64,000 bases of DNA from Lanius collurio (taxonomy: Eukaryota > Chordata > Aves > Passeriformes > Laniidae). The notes under the pieces were generated by a model. It did not search any database. It was given only the letters and a program-made list of their open reading frames with translations, and had not been told where the DNA came from. Location: positions 12,740,091-12,804,090 of the forward strand of contig JACBWW010000016.1 in the NCBI GenBank assembly GCA_020086605.1, read 5' to 3'. This document shows positions 25,601-37,640 of the stretch, one piece after another. The first letter of the stretch is position 1. Every line of letters begins with the position of its first letter. A program made the position numbers and the translations under genes.

Positions 25601-27250
25601 TATTAAGAGACAAAGTGAAGTTTCAGTATCTAACTGTTTAAACTTTTTGAAAAGGCTTCATTCTGGGTTCAGGTTTGCCTGTGCACATGATATTTGTACT
25701 CAGGAAGAAGAAAGTTGGAGAACGTAATTGAAAAAATTTGGTCTCTGATATTTAAAAAAAAACCCAGCAAAACCAAGAAAAAAACCCCCAACAACTCCCA
25801 AGGACATAAAGTAGTTGGGAGGACAGGGAATGAAGTCTAGGGTACAGAAGGATTTCTTCTTTTCCATGGGTTGAATACATGGTAACAGGTTCTGCCTATG
25901 AAAGGAGTGAGTTTTTTTAATGCACCTGTGCATAATTAGTTACTATCTAAACTCCAGGATAAAAAAATTCCTATTTCACATATATGTTGTATGTGTGCTA
26001 TTGCACTAGATATAAGTAATTATTCATTTAATTAATTTCAAAAGTTCCTAAAAAAATTACAGTGGGCACAACACATCCTGTACAATCACCTTTTCAGTAG
26101 GTTGTTTTTCCCTGCTAGGATTTCTATACCACAGTATTAAAAGGCTAAATTTAGTTCATTGCTTTTCCACTAGAGATAATCTATTTCAGTAGGTTTGTGA
26201 TATTGCAATCATTCTGGTGCAATATACATTATACACAATATTTGTGTTTAGGAACAGAATCCATTTGGCTGTGCTAAAATAAGTATAGAATGATTTCTTT
26301 GTCTGTTTCCACATCTTGAAACAGGTGAGCTCCAGAGGAGTTGATGCTGTCCTGGCACTCTGCTTGTCCATACCAGTGAGCCCAAGTTTCCTTCCAAAGG
26401 AAATGCAAGTGTACAAGGCACAAGGATTCCTTGTTACACACCCAGCTCACTGGACAGCTGCTGCCCAGAACCGAGTCAGACTTCTGACTCACAGAATTGA
26501 GTAGACACACTTTGGGCAGGCAGGGAGGTTCATCTCACCCCTTAGCCACTCAATGTATCCTTTGTTTGCTTGCTTTTCAGGTTTTATAAAAGTCTGTTAT
26601 GCCTTTAATATGATAGGATAGGTACTGTGCAAAGCTACAAAAATCCTTGCTACCTCAATCTCTAAGAAATAATTTTCATGTTTCAATATGTATAAGTTTT
26701 TATAATCAAATGTGAAGGTACCAGGGGTGCCGTAAACAAATAGGAAGGATTCTAACAAAATCTTTCATAAAGATCTGATTTTTGCCTCCTTGTTTATCAA
26801 ACCCTGTAAAAACAATGATCAGTAACAGCAGAAGGTTATCACAGCATGAGTGTCTCTTGATATAAAAATATGTAATTACTTTTTCAAAAGGAATCTGCAC
26901 TTAGTTATATGAGAGAGTGTGATTACCCCTCTTTATCTGTACATTCACTCTGCAGCTGTGTAGTCTGAAGTGCATTCATTAGTTCTTGTGCTTCTCTTCC
27001 AGGTTGTTTGGACAGTGGCATTGACTTTCTGACTTTGACAAAATAGAAAAAAAATTGGTTTTATTTTCTTCTTTTGGCCAAACATGAAAACATTTCTTGA
27101 AAGAAGTAATTGTTGTGCAGAAATGAGAGATAAAGTGGAGATGAAGTGGAGTGGAGATGAAGTCAATTTTAGTGAAGGGGTTCCCTTAAAAGACTGAAGA
27201 ATTTTTAGTGTCCTTCCATTCTGAATAGCACTCCAAATTTTCCTACTGTA

Positions 27251-27275
27251 TCTCTCTCTCTCTTTTTTTTTTTTT
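27251..27275. repeat. (TC)n followed by poly-T
   Basis: About six TC units run into a T tract of roughly 13 bases. This is a simple microsatellite; no flanking retroposon body was recognised. Confidence 0.8.
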
Positions 27276-28230
27276 AATGAAAGCATAAACTATTCAACAT
27301 AATGGAAGAATGTCAATTAGAATACTCAAGTGGGGAACACACCAGCTCAATAGTTCATCGAAGTATATAAAAGATGTATAATACAAAATTTAGCTTTTAA
27401 TCTCATTATAATCTGGACTTTGGATTTTTATGTATGTACCTCAGGAAAGATATCAAACATTTTAGTGTACTGTAATGTTGAATTCAGATTTATACTGCTC
27501 TTTATTTGATTCTGGCCTTCATTGCTTCTCTGATGATAGCCCTACAGCAGAATGATTCATATCAGTCTTGTAATTTGGACAAGAGGCAAGGACTCAGGAA
27601 TTCTGGAGTTTTTTGTTGGCTCCAGCAAAGGCTTTCTTGATTCCCACAATATTTTTATGCTTCTGTAAAATAGAAGTTTCCCTACCTGTGGGTTGTGAGG
27701 GTAGGCTTCTTACTGATGGAGAATCACAAAAATTCTGTAAAATTCATGATCATACCATCTAGATAGCCTTACTGATAATGTTCAAGACACTATTTTTTGT
27801 AATATTTGCAAAGGCTGATCTTTTATACCAGATCTAGCATATTGTACCTAAATAATATTCAGACTCCCTCATTCTCCAGCTGAGAAAATTACCTGGTTTA
27901 AAATTGATTGATCATTGCTCTTGTCAGTGGAATGTATTTTTCTGACAAACTTGATACTTTCAAGGTATGGTCCCAAATATAAAAGTGCTTTTGAATGTCT
28001 GCTTTTTTTTGTGCATTGTGAGCATTATTGCCATGGGTGTTCTGCAAACTTCTTGCAAAGAACTTTGTAGTAAAAAAACCCCACATACCTCAAGAAAAAA
28101 ATACATACAAGCTCAAGAGGAAATGAAAGACATTGTTTAGGGATACTAAATATGTTTATAGGGCAGTCCAAATTTTTAATGCTAAAAAGGGAAACTTATG
28201 GATGCTTTAAGAAAAATCCTTTGAAATATT

Positions 28231-28258
28231 TGTGTGTATATATGTATATATATATATA
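28231..28258. repeat. (TG)n/(TA)n microsatellite
   Basis: A short TG stretch passes into an interrupted TA repeat, about 28 bases in all. It is likely polymorphic in length. Confidence 0.85.
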
Positions 28259-29544
28259 AACACATACAAGAGAGATGGACAAGTAGTGTTAAGAAATTAG
28301 GGCAAAGATAAGGAGAGGTGCCCATGAAAGCTTGTGACTGATTATAGGAGATTTGGGAAGTATGAGTAGGAAGGGCAGGGAAGGCAGATGACCTCTGCCA
28401 ATGGTTTTAAACAGAAGGTCTGAACAGAATCTAGAGGTACAGAAAACATTGCTAGGAGGTAAATTGAGCTGTTACATAAAACAACACATATGATATAAAT
28501 ATGGACAATACAATTTGTAGAACACTATATGAGAGTACTACAAACTTTTGTGAGAAGTTCCTGCATGGGATATGTGTCAGCTTTACAAAAGGACCACATT
28601 TGTCTTCTACTCAGACTATTCTTCATGTATTGGGTATTTAGCTGTGGCATGTTTGGAGATATGAAAATAAAATGAAGTTCTTTTCATTTGCATCTAAACA
28701 GTGATTTAATCTCTCTGCTAGTTACTAACTTGGCCTGAGCTCCATTTTGTCCTTCCAGATGAGAAACCTTTATAGTCCCTCCATACCTTGGAGATGGGAT
28801 ATCACAGATATTTTTAACTTTTACACCAAAAAAACCTCAGAGAAAACTTACATCATCACTCACACATTTTCTCTGTATAGGTTACCAAGGGTGCCATTTT
28901 ATTAGCCATGGTGTTGTAAGCCTGTGCAAAAGCACACTTAGTAGAAGCTGATTGTTGAGCAAATTAATTGATGGAAAAGATTAATATTTATTCTGTTTTC
29001 CCAGCACAGCAAAAATATTAAATATATTGTGCAAGATCCATTAAGTGGCAACAAAGACTTTAAGCTACAATAAACTTACTCATTTTTGAGTCTTTTATAT
29101 ATATTACCAAAAAAAATTATTTTCTTCATGTCTGTGTATAAAAAATTAAATATTTTTACCACATCATTAGAAGAAAAAAAATCAAACATAATAGCATGAA
29201 ATTATTTCTTTCTATGGTACAACAATATGGCTTTGCCCAGTAAAAGTTAATTTTTTTGCTGATTTTACAAGATTCCTCTTATTCTGTCCCACACATAAAA
29301 AAACAAAAAAAAAAGAAAAACCAACTGCAAAGCTTCTCACTGTCATCTGAAATCTTTTGATGGTTTTTAGATGAAGGTGTTTGCTAAGGACTGCAATGAA
29401 AATTCTTCCTATTCTGTTACATGTTTCTGTGGATTGAAGCCTTCTCAGAGTTGCATTTTGCTTCAACAAAGAAATATATCATATATGAAATTTTCAGTAG
29501 CTGAATTGGAAATAAGGCAAAAAAGCATCACAGATGGAATGTTA

Positions 29545-29930
29545 GGAGATGGGGCTCAGTAGGAGGAGATGTATTAATGGCTGGTGGATAATTAGCAGCA
29601 GCTTCATGTCTCAGTGTCACTTTTGCCATGGGATTGATGCAATGAGCCTGTTAACACTTGTTCACAGTTGGATTTTAGTAGGTATTTTGCTACAGCTGCA
29701 GCTGCAACTGCCAGAGAGCATGAGTGCAGTACCATATAGGCACTGGTTGGTTGGATTTGGCTGCAGTGCTTTGGCTCTGTGTGAGTTTTATATCTCTCTT
29801 ATTGTTTGTTATTTGCCATCCTGGCTGGTTTATTTCCACCTTTCCTGCTCATTTGCAGATTTGCTTGAAACTTGGCTGCTGACATGAAAACTTTCTAATT
29901 GCGGAGAAAAAGAGCTAATTTCTCTTTAGA
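29545..29930. promoter_or_regulatory. Candidate conserved non-coding block
   Basis: About 390 bases stand out from the surroundings: fewer homopolymers, mixed composition, GATAATTAGC and TAATTGC homeodomain-like words (29587, 29897) and a CAGCTGCAGCTG double E-box (29694-29705). An open frame of 112 codons (29549-29887) crosses it, but it begins at a TTG or other non-standard context and its translation, rich in Leu, Cys and Trp, has no recognised domain. I favour regulatory or neutral DNA over a coding exon. Confidence 0.25.
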
Positions 29931-30328
29931 AGGAGCAGTGATTGGAGTGTCAGTATGATATTATGTTCCTATTTCTCCAGAGTTTCTAGTGTTAGAAAGA
30001 AATCAGAAGATAAAGTGTGACTAATAAGAAAAAAAAAAGAGTTTTCGATCAGTATAAGGAAAATCTTGTAAATACACTGATACTGGAACAGTAGAAAGTA
30101 CAGCTGAGTTCTTTAACCTGTATTTAGTAACTCTCAAAATTTTCAGATCATATGGTGTGAATATTCCCTGGTCTGTTTACAGAACTGAGCTGAAATTTGG
30201 AGTACATTGTAAAAGACCATATTGAATTTCTAATGTAGGACAATCTGAGCAAAAGTGTGTTTTGCCATTCAGGTGCATTCTCAATTTTGAAAAGAAAAAT
30301 TAAGTTAAAAATAAAACCTGAAATGCTC

Positions 30329-30352
30329 TTTTTTTTTTTTTTTTTTTTTTTT
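30329..30352. repeat. Poly-T tract, 24 bases
   Basis: An uninterrupted run of T. On the minus strand it is an A run that could be the tail of a retroposed copy, but no element body was recognised on either side. Confidence 0.95.
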
Positions 30353-33300
30353 AAATCAAACTTTTCAAAAATAAAGCAGAAAAGAGCAGAAAACTTATCT
30401 GGTGATGTAATTGAGGTATCATTGGGGATGCTAAGGATAAATGTTAAAATATAAATTTCTCTGAGTAGAACTGTGAAGAATGTCATTTTAGACAACAAAA
30501 TATCAAACATCTTCAACTTCTCCATTTTGAATTCTTCTGCAATTTTAAATCAAGGATATATCAGTAAATATGATAATTTGTTTTATTTGTAAATAATCTA
30601 GAGATGCAGACAAAGATTTAATTTTAAAAATGGATAAAAAACCAAGAAAATGCAGTATTCCAAATATTAGCTAGAATCATTGCTGATAGAAGCATCAGCT
30701 ACTTAACTTTAATGTTTGTTTCCATCAATTAATCAGATTAGACTCAATCTGTTTTAATAACTTGTGGTTTTTAAGTTCTATAGAAGGTGAGTATATAAGA
30801 AGGAAAATTGTGCAGCATGTTCAGTACTGTACAGTAATATATTCTAGTGTTTACATGTAAATCCCTTTTCACAAGGATTTCTGACTGAAATAAATATCCT
30901 TAGGGATAAAGTTTTCAGGGATTCAAAATGATGGATTCATTTGTCCCCCTTAATTCCAGTCATTTATGAATATATTAAGCTGTTCTTTAAAGCTACCCAG
31001 AAAGGTTAGGAGATTGTCTTGGATATTGTATTTTTTCCCACATTTATTCAGTAGCAGACTTCTTTTCTATACTGAAAATATCCTAAATCAAAATGAACTG
31101 ACTATACATTTTAGTAAGTTGATGATCTGTCGGGATGGTAAGAACAAAACATTTTACATTTGTAAGAACATTTCTTTAGCCAAAATTTCATATGGTCTTT
31201 TAGTATGTAAAGTTACAGAGCATGCAATGCTCTGTGGATGAAGAGCTCCCCAGGTATGCACTGATGGGGAGACTGGAGCTGTTTGTGCCAATGGTTTGCA
31301 AATAATGATTCTCTTGGAGAATTTTAAATTGCAGTTTTCACTCCAGACTAGTGCTTTTTAGGATGAGCTGAGTTGCTGTGAGGTTTGGCACTCTTCAGTG
31401 CACCTTAGGCAGCAGTTCTTATACTTCCATTGAGATTGTAACAGCTGGCCATTACAATCAATCAAGTGACATTTCAGGGTAATTTTTCTTTAATATTAAG
31501 GAAAAAAAAAAAAAATAAAAGATATTAAATTGTAAGTTGTCTCAGAAAGAGCAAGGAATTTATGAATTTACCTTGAACTATAAAAAGCAGGCTCTTGCAA
31601 GAAAATCACAAACTGATCATGCATTTGTTTTTATTTGGAACACTGTAGTATTTTCTATTAATATATAGGCATTCTGCATATCTTTGTTACATATAAGTGT
31701 TGGTTATATGTTGCACTGCTCTTCTGCGCATATGAGTGCAGGACTCAACTATAGGATGTGTGTAAACTTGTAGAGATGATCAAAACTTCACTAGACAAAC
31801 CAATTAATAGATTTTTCCTTGCTTTAAATCAAGACTTCAAAGCAAAAATAAAGTATTAGAGATGCTAGTGAAGAAAAGGATTCTAAAGAGTAGGTGGGAC
31901 AACCTTCAAAAGGGGTCAAAACGAGCCTTTAAAAAGTCTCGAACAGTAATGTGATGGGAGTTAAAATTTTTGAATATCTTAAATGGAATAGGAAGCAAGA
32001 GAGTTTTTATTCACTGCCATGTATGACTCAACCAGCAACACAGTTTGTGCAAGTTGTTTCTTATTCTCTCAGAGTCCATGAGTCTAATGAGACAAAATAT
32101 TATTTCTGCACACTGTGTTTTAGCACTTTAATGTTCTACATTGACTCAAGCAGCTAATCCTATATGAACATAATCATATGTTCATTATATGATCCTGTGA
32201 TTATATGTAATTAGAGTTATTAATGAAGCATTCTTACTGTGTCATGGTAATTTGCTTATCAGTAACAAAGGAACAAACTCATGACTGTGGAGGTTGTAAT
32301 CAGAACATTTAATGCCAGGCACATCCTTAGTGGTGACTACCTGGGTAACTATGTATTTAGCCATTTTGCAACTTCATGTCTTCAGGGACATTTGTGACTA
32401 AAGCACTGTGCCTAAAAGATCAGAACAGTGAAAATTATAAAGAAGCTACAATATGATGCAACAGGAGTGGTATATCAAATTTCTTCCCTCTGTTGTTCCT
32501 GAAATATTGCAATTCACGCTCATTTTAATTAGAATTAAAGAAGCAGTAGGTTCAGAAAGTAAACTTCCCAGCATTAGCTTCAGGGTGAATTCTCCTTTCA
32601 TATGGATGCTTTTTCTCTCATACACACAAAGTGAGGGGATAAAAGATCCTCCTGTTATGTGAAAGACTAGTGAAGATGATCAGTTGTAGCACAGTGGATC
32701 AAAGCACTTGCGGAGGGCTGCAAGGAGGCATCTCCTTCCTCCATCAGGCAGTTGTGGTTATTGCTTTGGCAACCCTAATATTTTTTTCTTCCACTCTTAG
32801 TGAAATTATTTCTATTTACTCTTAAAGTATCATCACAGATTCTCTCCAGTGCAAGCGACCTCCTCAGAAATCAGGTGACAATGTTAGGTTGGCTGTGATC
32901 AAAAGCGGTGAGAAAACATTTTGGAGATTTTATGACATGTTACACAAAAAACACAGATGAAGGTTGCAGCCTGAATCAAATGAAGTATGGGATTTAACTT
33001 TCATTTCTAGAGTTTTAAAACTGAATGAAACTGAGAAATTTATAATCAAGTGCTTTTAGTACTGGTTTGCTAATCTGTGAAGCTTCATGCAAAACTTTAC
33101 TTAATTTCTCTCAAAAAATATCCCACCACAAGTGATGAAGAAGGTTTTACCAATAGTTGTAAATAAATCCCTTCATCATAAATAATTAAGTAAAACAAAA
33201 GAAATATTTTTTGGCATATAGTAAATTGAAATATTTTCCCATGGCTTGACAGTGAACAGTTCTTATAAATTTGATTATCTACCTGTCAAGTAAATGTATC

Positions 33301-35584
33301 AGTGTTACATATTGTCTTTGACAGCTTCTATTTTTACACCATATTTTAGTGATTAACATGTGTAGTTGCTGGCTCATGGATATGTTTTTCACACATCATC
33401 TTTTTTTCTCCTGATTTTAGAAAAACTTCCAAGCAATGGGAAAGCTGGGAAATGTAATCTCCACCTTCTGCTTTAGCATAAGTGTGCAGGCCATCTCTTA
33501 TCACATGTATTTTTTAATTATTAAATGAAAAACACAGTAGCCTTGCGTACAAACTCTGTTTCAGCTACCATCTCTGAACTGTTGTGCCAGGGATTTAAAC
33601 AAAGGTGTCATCTCTAGGCTATTTTCTATTTTTTCATAACATAATCTTTGTTTCTGATTAGCATTACCTCTAAATTAATGGAATTGGCTGATCCAGCTAT
33701 AACATGACTAAACCAGAACAATTTATTAGAGATTTTTCCCCTGCCTGAGGCCTTCCCTGCTTAACTTTCATTTTCTTCTACTTGGGCCTGTCATGGAGGC
33801 CCAGTTTCATCATCATAACATCAGACCTCTTCCTATCTGAGTTGGAATTATTTTTTGAGTAACATCTTTCAGATGATTGTTTAGATTGATAAGGAAACAG
33901 TTAAAACTCATGTTCATGTTCCTAACATCTTATGTCTCCATTGTCACAACAGAGTTTTTTTCTGGCCTTGAGAAGTTCATCACGTCCAAGTGAATGCTGC
34001 AACAAAGCCTCTCTCTATTGTATCATATAAGAATGCAGTGTAGTTTGTCCTCCCCTTCTGTTGAATTGTCAGCTTCTGCCTTCCATTAGACCTTCATTGC
34101 CCACTTGTTAGATTTTCAAACAAGCACTTTTGTGCTTTCTTCTATATTGACCCTGTACTTGAAAGTTGCCACAAATGTTTAAAAGATGACCTCATTAAAT
34201 TCAAGTCCTTAAAACTCTCCCTTGTTATAATGCCTATGAAAGAAATGAGAAAAAATGTCAGACTGTGGATGTTCTGTGGATGCTGCATTTCTTACTTTCC
34301 TGGTTCCTTGTGCACCACTCTCTCCTTACATCCCACTGGTCTGTCCCATTTGTTTTGCAGTCCCTGGGAAGTGACTGTTCTTGTCCTCATGCGACCAGCA
34401 CAGCATAGTCCCACTCTGTGATTTGACACCTTATACTGTGGTCAAATTAAATGCTGTTTTAAAGTGTAGTACAGTTAGGAACTGAGTTATGAATATTCAA
34501 CTAGACTGATTAAAATTTCTAGGTGGTTAAGCTTATAAGTCTTACATAAACCAGGCTTGCATGACGGCATTTGATTTTTTTTTTTATTATCTTTTTAAAT
34601 TGTTCTGCTTGTGTTGGACACGCAAAGCAAGACTTAAAAGGTCAGAAACAGGAAGAGCTTAAGTTATGAGAGCCTGATCTGAAACCTGTAACACTATTCA
34701 GATGTTAGCTGAAGTAAATACCTATGCTGCCCAAAGGCTAGATTTTGGGTTTAGCCTTGAAATGCCTGTACTTCTCCTCCAATTTGTTTTGCTTGCTTGT
34801 TTGATTTGTTCATTTGTTTTGGTTTTGTTTTGCTTCTCATAATCTAGAGAAAACTATCTTCAGGAACATAAGGCTTCACAAATAGCTGGCAATAAAGTTG
34901 ACATCATACAGCACACTGGGGAGTTTTAAGCAGAAACTCACTCTATTCCTGAATATTCTCTATGCAGAAATATTTGGGTTTTTTTCAGAAGTATCCAGAC
35001 TGGGAAGTGGGATGAGACCTTGAACAAATAAGAAATTATTTGAATAATATTCTAGTAAAACCATGGATGTCTAATGTATGCATATCCCTGACATTTTTGC
35101 CAGCAAAAATTGCATTGTGCTTAGGTATTAAGCCTTTTTCTCTCCAGCCTGATCTACCAATTACTGGCCTTTTCATTTTGTCAGTAATATGCAAGCTTTC
35201 TCTTGACTCTGCTGTAATTTGCAAGGACACAAAGCATACTTGAAATTACCTACCTGACTGCACTTTGTGTGAAGAACTCCATCCCCTCAGCTGTTTTAGC
35301 TTAAGAGTGAATTACAGTTCACTTCAATGTAATTAGGTCTAATGAGGTGCACATGGAGACCATTGGGCCACCCTGTAATCACATTATATGGACCTGCTAG
35401 TTGCCATTTTAATCAATTGGTTTGACCTCTGAATACAAACTACAACAAAGCACAAAGAACTTTGTGGCCCAGATGCCTATTTATCTGAATGTGGGGGGAG
35501 ATGATAAAAATTGTCTTCTGATCAGGAAAAGCTCTTTCTCTAGGGAATCTTCTGAAAATAAATTCTGTTTGCAAATTATAGTTA
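30353..35584. other. Non-coding AT-rich DNA, no gene seen
   Basis: Open frames are 91 codons or shorter with no recognisable domain. There is a 14-base A run at about 31502-31515 and a short inverted repeat at 32164-32185 (9-bp arms, ATGAACATA, 4-base loop). No dispersed repeat was identified. Confidence 0.6.
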
Positions 35585-36012
35585 ATGTTGAAGAACCTGT
35601 CTGGTGCAGACAGCTTGATTGCAAGCTGCAGTCCGAGATGCAGGTTGAGCTCTGGGTGGGAGCCCAGAGAGACAAGAGACTGTGAGCTGCCAACCCTTGG
35701 GATCACAAAGGGCATGAAGACCAGGGTCACTGGGCAAGTGAACAGACACTGGGAGAGACAGCAGGAGCCAAAGGCTTGGGAGGAATAGCGAGACTTGTGC
35801 ACAGGTAGGTGTGAGGGGATGGATGAAAGCTCAAGGGTTCCTTTGTTGGGAGTCCTCAGAGTCACCAGCTCAGGCTGTTTCTGTGTTACTGTGCCATGAA
35901 TAAATGGCTTTATGGAATGAAACATCTGAGACTCTGCTAAGGGAAACCTGGTCTGACTGTAGGGAGTCAAGCCACCACTGTAAAGGGGCTTTAGTTCCAG
36001 CGGTGACAGTCT
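35585..36012 (+). mobile_element. Probable LTR fragment with AATAAA signal
   Basis: A block of about 430 bases has markedly higher G+C than its flanks and retroviral-LTR-like organisation. It has a purine-rich G+C segment (35630-35800), then an AATAAA polyadenylation word near 35899 ('catgaataaatgg'), then about 110 bases that could be R-U5. No internal retroviral genes adjoin it, so a solo LTR is the likely state. The longest open frame of the window, 191 codons on the minus strand at 35440-36015, covers it but shows no known domain; it runs antisense to the presumed LTR and is treated as chance. The family is not identified. Confidence 0.4.
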
Positions 36013-37429
36013 CATGAATGGTCATACTGGGAAGTTTCCTTAACAGTTGAAATGATTGGGCAAATCATAAGCAAAGTTAAAATATTAGTATAAATACTTT
36101 CTTTTCTGGTATGACTTGATTTAAAGTTTCATCATTGTCTGTTAGGAGTCAAAGGTTAAATTTCATAAGAAAAAATTAATTTTATCAGATCATATTCTGG
36201 TAGTGAAAATAAAGGACAACCTTATCTAATCTTGTTGAAAGTACACAAAATTTCCTACAAGACAGTTTTGTTTAACTGTATTCAACAGTTGTTTGTTGTT
36301 GTGTGGTGGAGGAAATACTTTCACTTAGTCTGGGATACAGTCTCCAACTCCTTATCAAGTGAATTGGCCATTAACACCAAAGAAAGGATGCTGGATTGTA
36401 ATTTACAGAATTGAACTTTCATTATGAAGTGACTGTTCATGGGGGGAGTTAAATATGGGATTAAAGCTATGAGGGATGAGTGTCCTGTTTCTCAGAGAAA
36501 CTTTGAGTACAGCAAAATGAAAAGCAGTAGACTTTGTAGACTTTGTCTACAGTTTTTTACACAGAGGTGGAACTGCTTGTATCCATGTGAGCATAGGTTT
36601 TTTTTTTAGTTTAACGTTCTACTTCTTATAGTAGGTCCAACAAATATTGATATGGAAGGGAAGGGAAAGGCAGATTTTTAACATGACTGTGAAGTTTGGT
36701 TAGAAAGTCTAATTCAGATTTTTTTCATGGACAAAACACCCATCCAAGGCTTTAGCTTGCCTGTCTACCCTCCCTCTTGCTGAGACTTTTTTCCTTCCGG
36801 TGTCTTTGCTGCAAATGTGTGCCATGAGTCTGTATGCTCTTTAGGGCAGAGTATCTTTTTCACTTCCAGGGGTTTATAGCACATGTCACAGTGAAATCTT
36901 GATTGCTGTGTAGGAATGCAGGCTCATTTTTCCTTTAGAGTTCCCTTGAGAATGGTTTTTATATCTGAAAAGTAGCCCATGAGACCAAGGCTGCCTGATT
37001 TAACCGATTACTTGATACAAGTGGCAATGAATGAGAAGTGGACAAGGGCACATACACATAGAGGAAAGGAAGAATGAGAAGAATTGGTAGATGCAGTCTT
37101 CAGGAGATGGAAAGGAGACATGTCTATGGAGCTCTCTCTCTCACATGTCAGAAGAATTCACAGGCAGTCTGTAATGGGAGACCTCTCTAATCCCCTTAGT
37201 GCATGAGTGTGTTTTCTATTCTACTTTCCAGAACAAGTTTTGTGTCCGTGCTAAGGAAGAATTTAAAAACAAAAGAAAAACAAACAAAACAAAAGTGTAG
37301 AAAAAAAGTAGTTTGGTCTTTCTTAGAAATTTAAAGTGATTTTTCAGTTATTTTAAATATTTAAACGCCTATATAAACATAGAGATAACAGGAGTGGCTT
37401 ATCTATTCTTTATGCAACATAATATTAGT
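36013..37429. other. Non-coding AT-rich DNA, no gene seen
   Basis: Only short open frames (60 codons at most). Nothing recognised. Confidence 0.6.
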
Positions 37430-37640
37430 AGGCCCAAAATGTCTGCGAAGCATACATGCCCAGTATTTGCATTGTTAAAACCTTGGTAATTATGGCCTCG
37501 TGCCTGGGAGAATAAATATTTGCAAATAATGGCTGAAACAATTCTCATTAGTCATTTCCAGGAGACTAAAATAGCTCAGTTTTATAAGTCTCCTTGGTAT
37601 ATTTGAGAATTATTGTCTTACAACTTTTGGAATATCTCCT
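37430..37640. promoter_or_regulatory. Candidate enhancer-like block with octamer motifs
   Basis: A consensus POU-factor octamer ATTTGCAT lies at 37465-37472. The self-complementary ATTTGCAAAT at 37518-37527 gives an octamer-like site on both strands. Between and around them are homeodomain-type words (TAATTATGG, CTCATTAG) and two retained CpGs. Such clustering is common in conserved developmental enhancers. No cross-species evidence is available here. Confidence 0.3.

Larger units (their letters stand above)
21791..29544. other. Non-coding AT-rich DNA with simple repeats
   Basis: No supported gene. Open frames are 113 codons or shorter and carry no recognisable domain. Small structures are an AT palindrome at 22586-22607, a (TC)n/T tract at 27251-27275 and a (TA)n tract at 28231-28258. 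No dispersed repeat family was identified with confidence. Confidence 0.6.

Noticed and set aside
26945..27286. 113-codon minus-strand frame
   Set aside because: The first residues are Lys/Glu/Arg encoded by the A/GA simple repeat at 27251-27275; the rest is unrecognised.
28231..28258. TA-rich tract as a promoter TATA element
   Set aside because: It is a microsatellite; there is no initiator, CpG island or downstream open frame.
32164..32185. Short inverted repeat (9-bp arms) as a regulatory site or transposon terminus
   Set aside because: Short AT-rich palindromes of this size are expected by chance in such sequence; no paired terminus was found.
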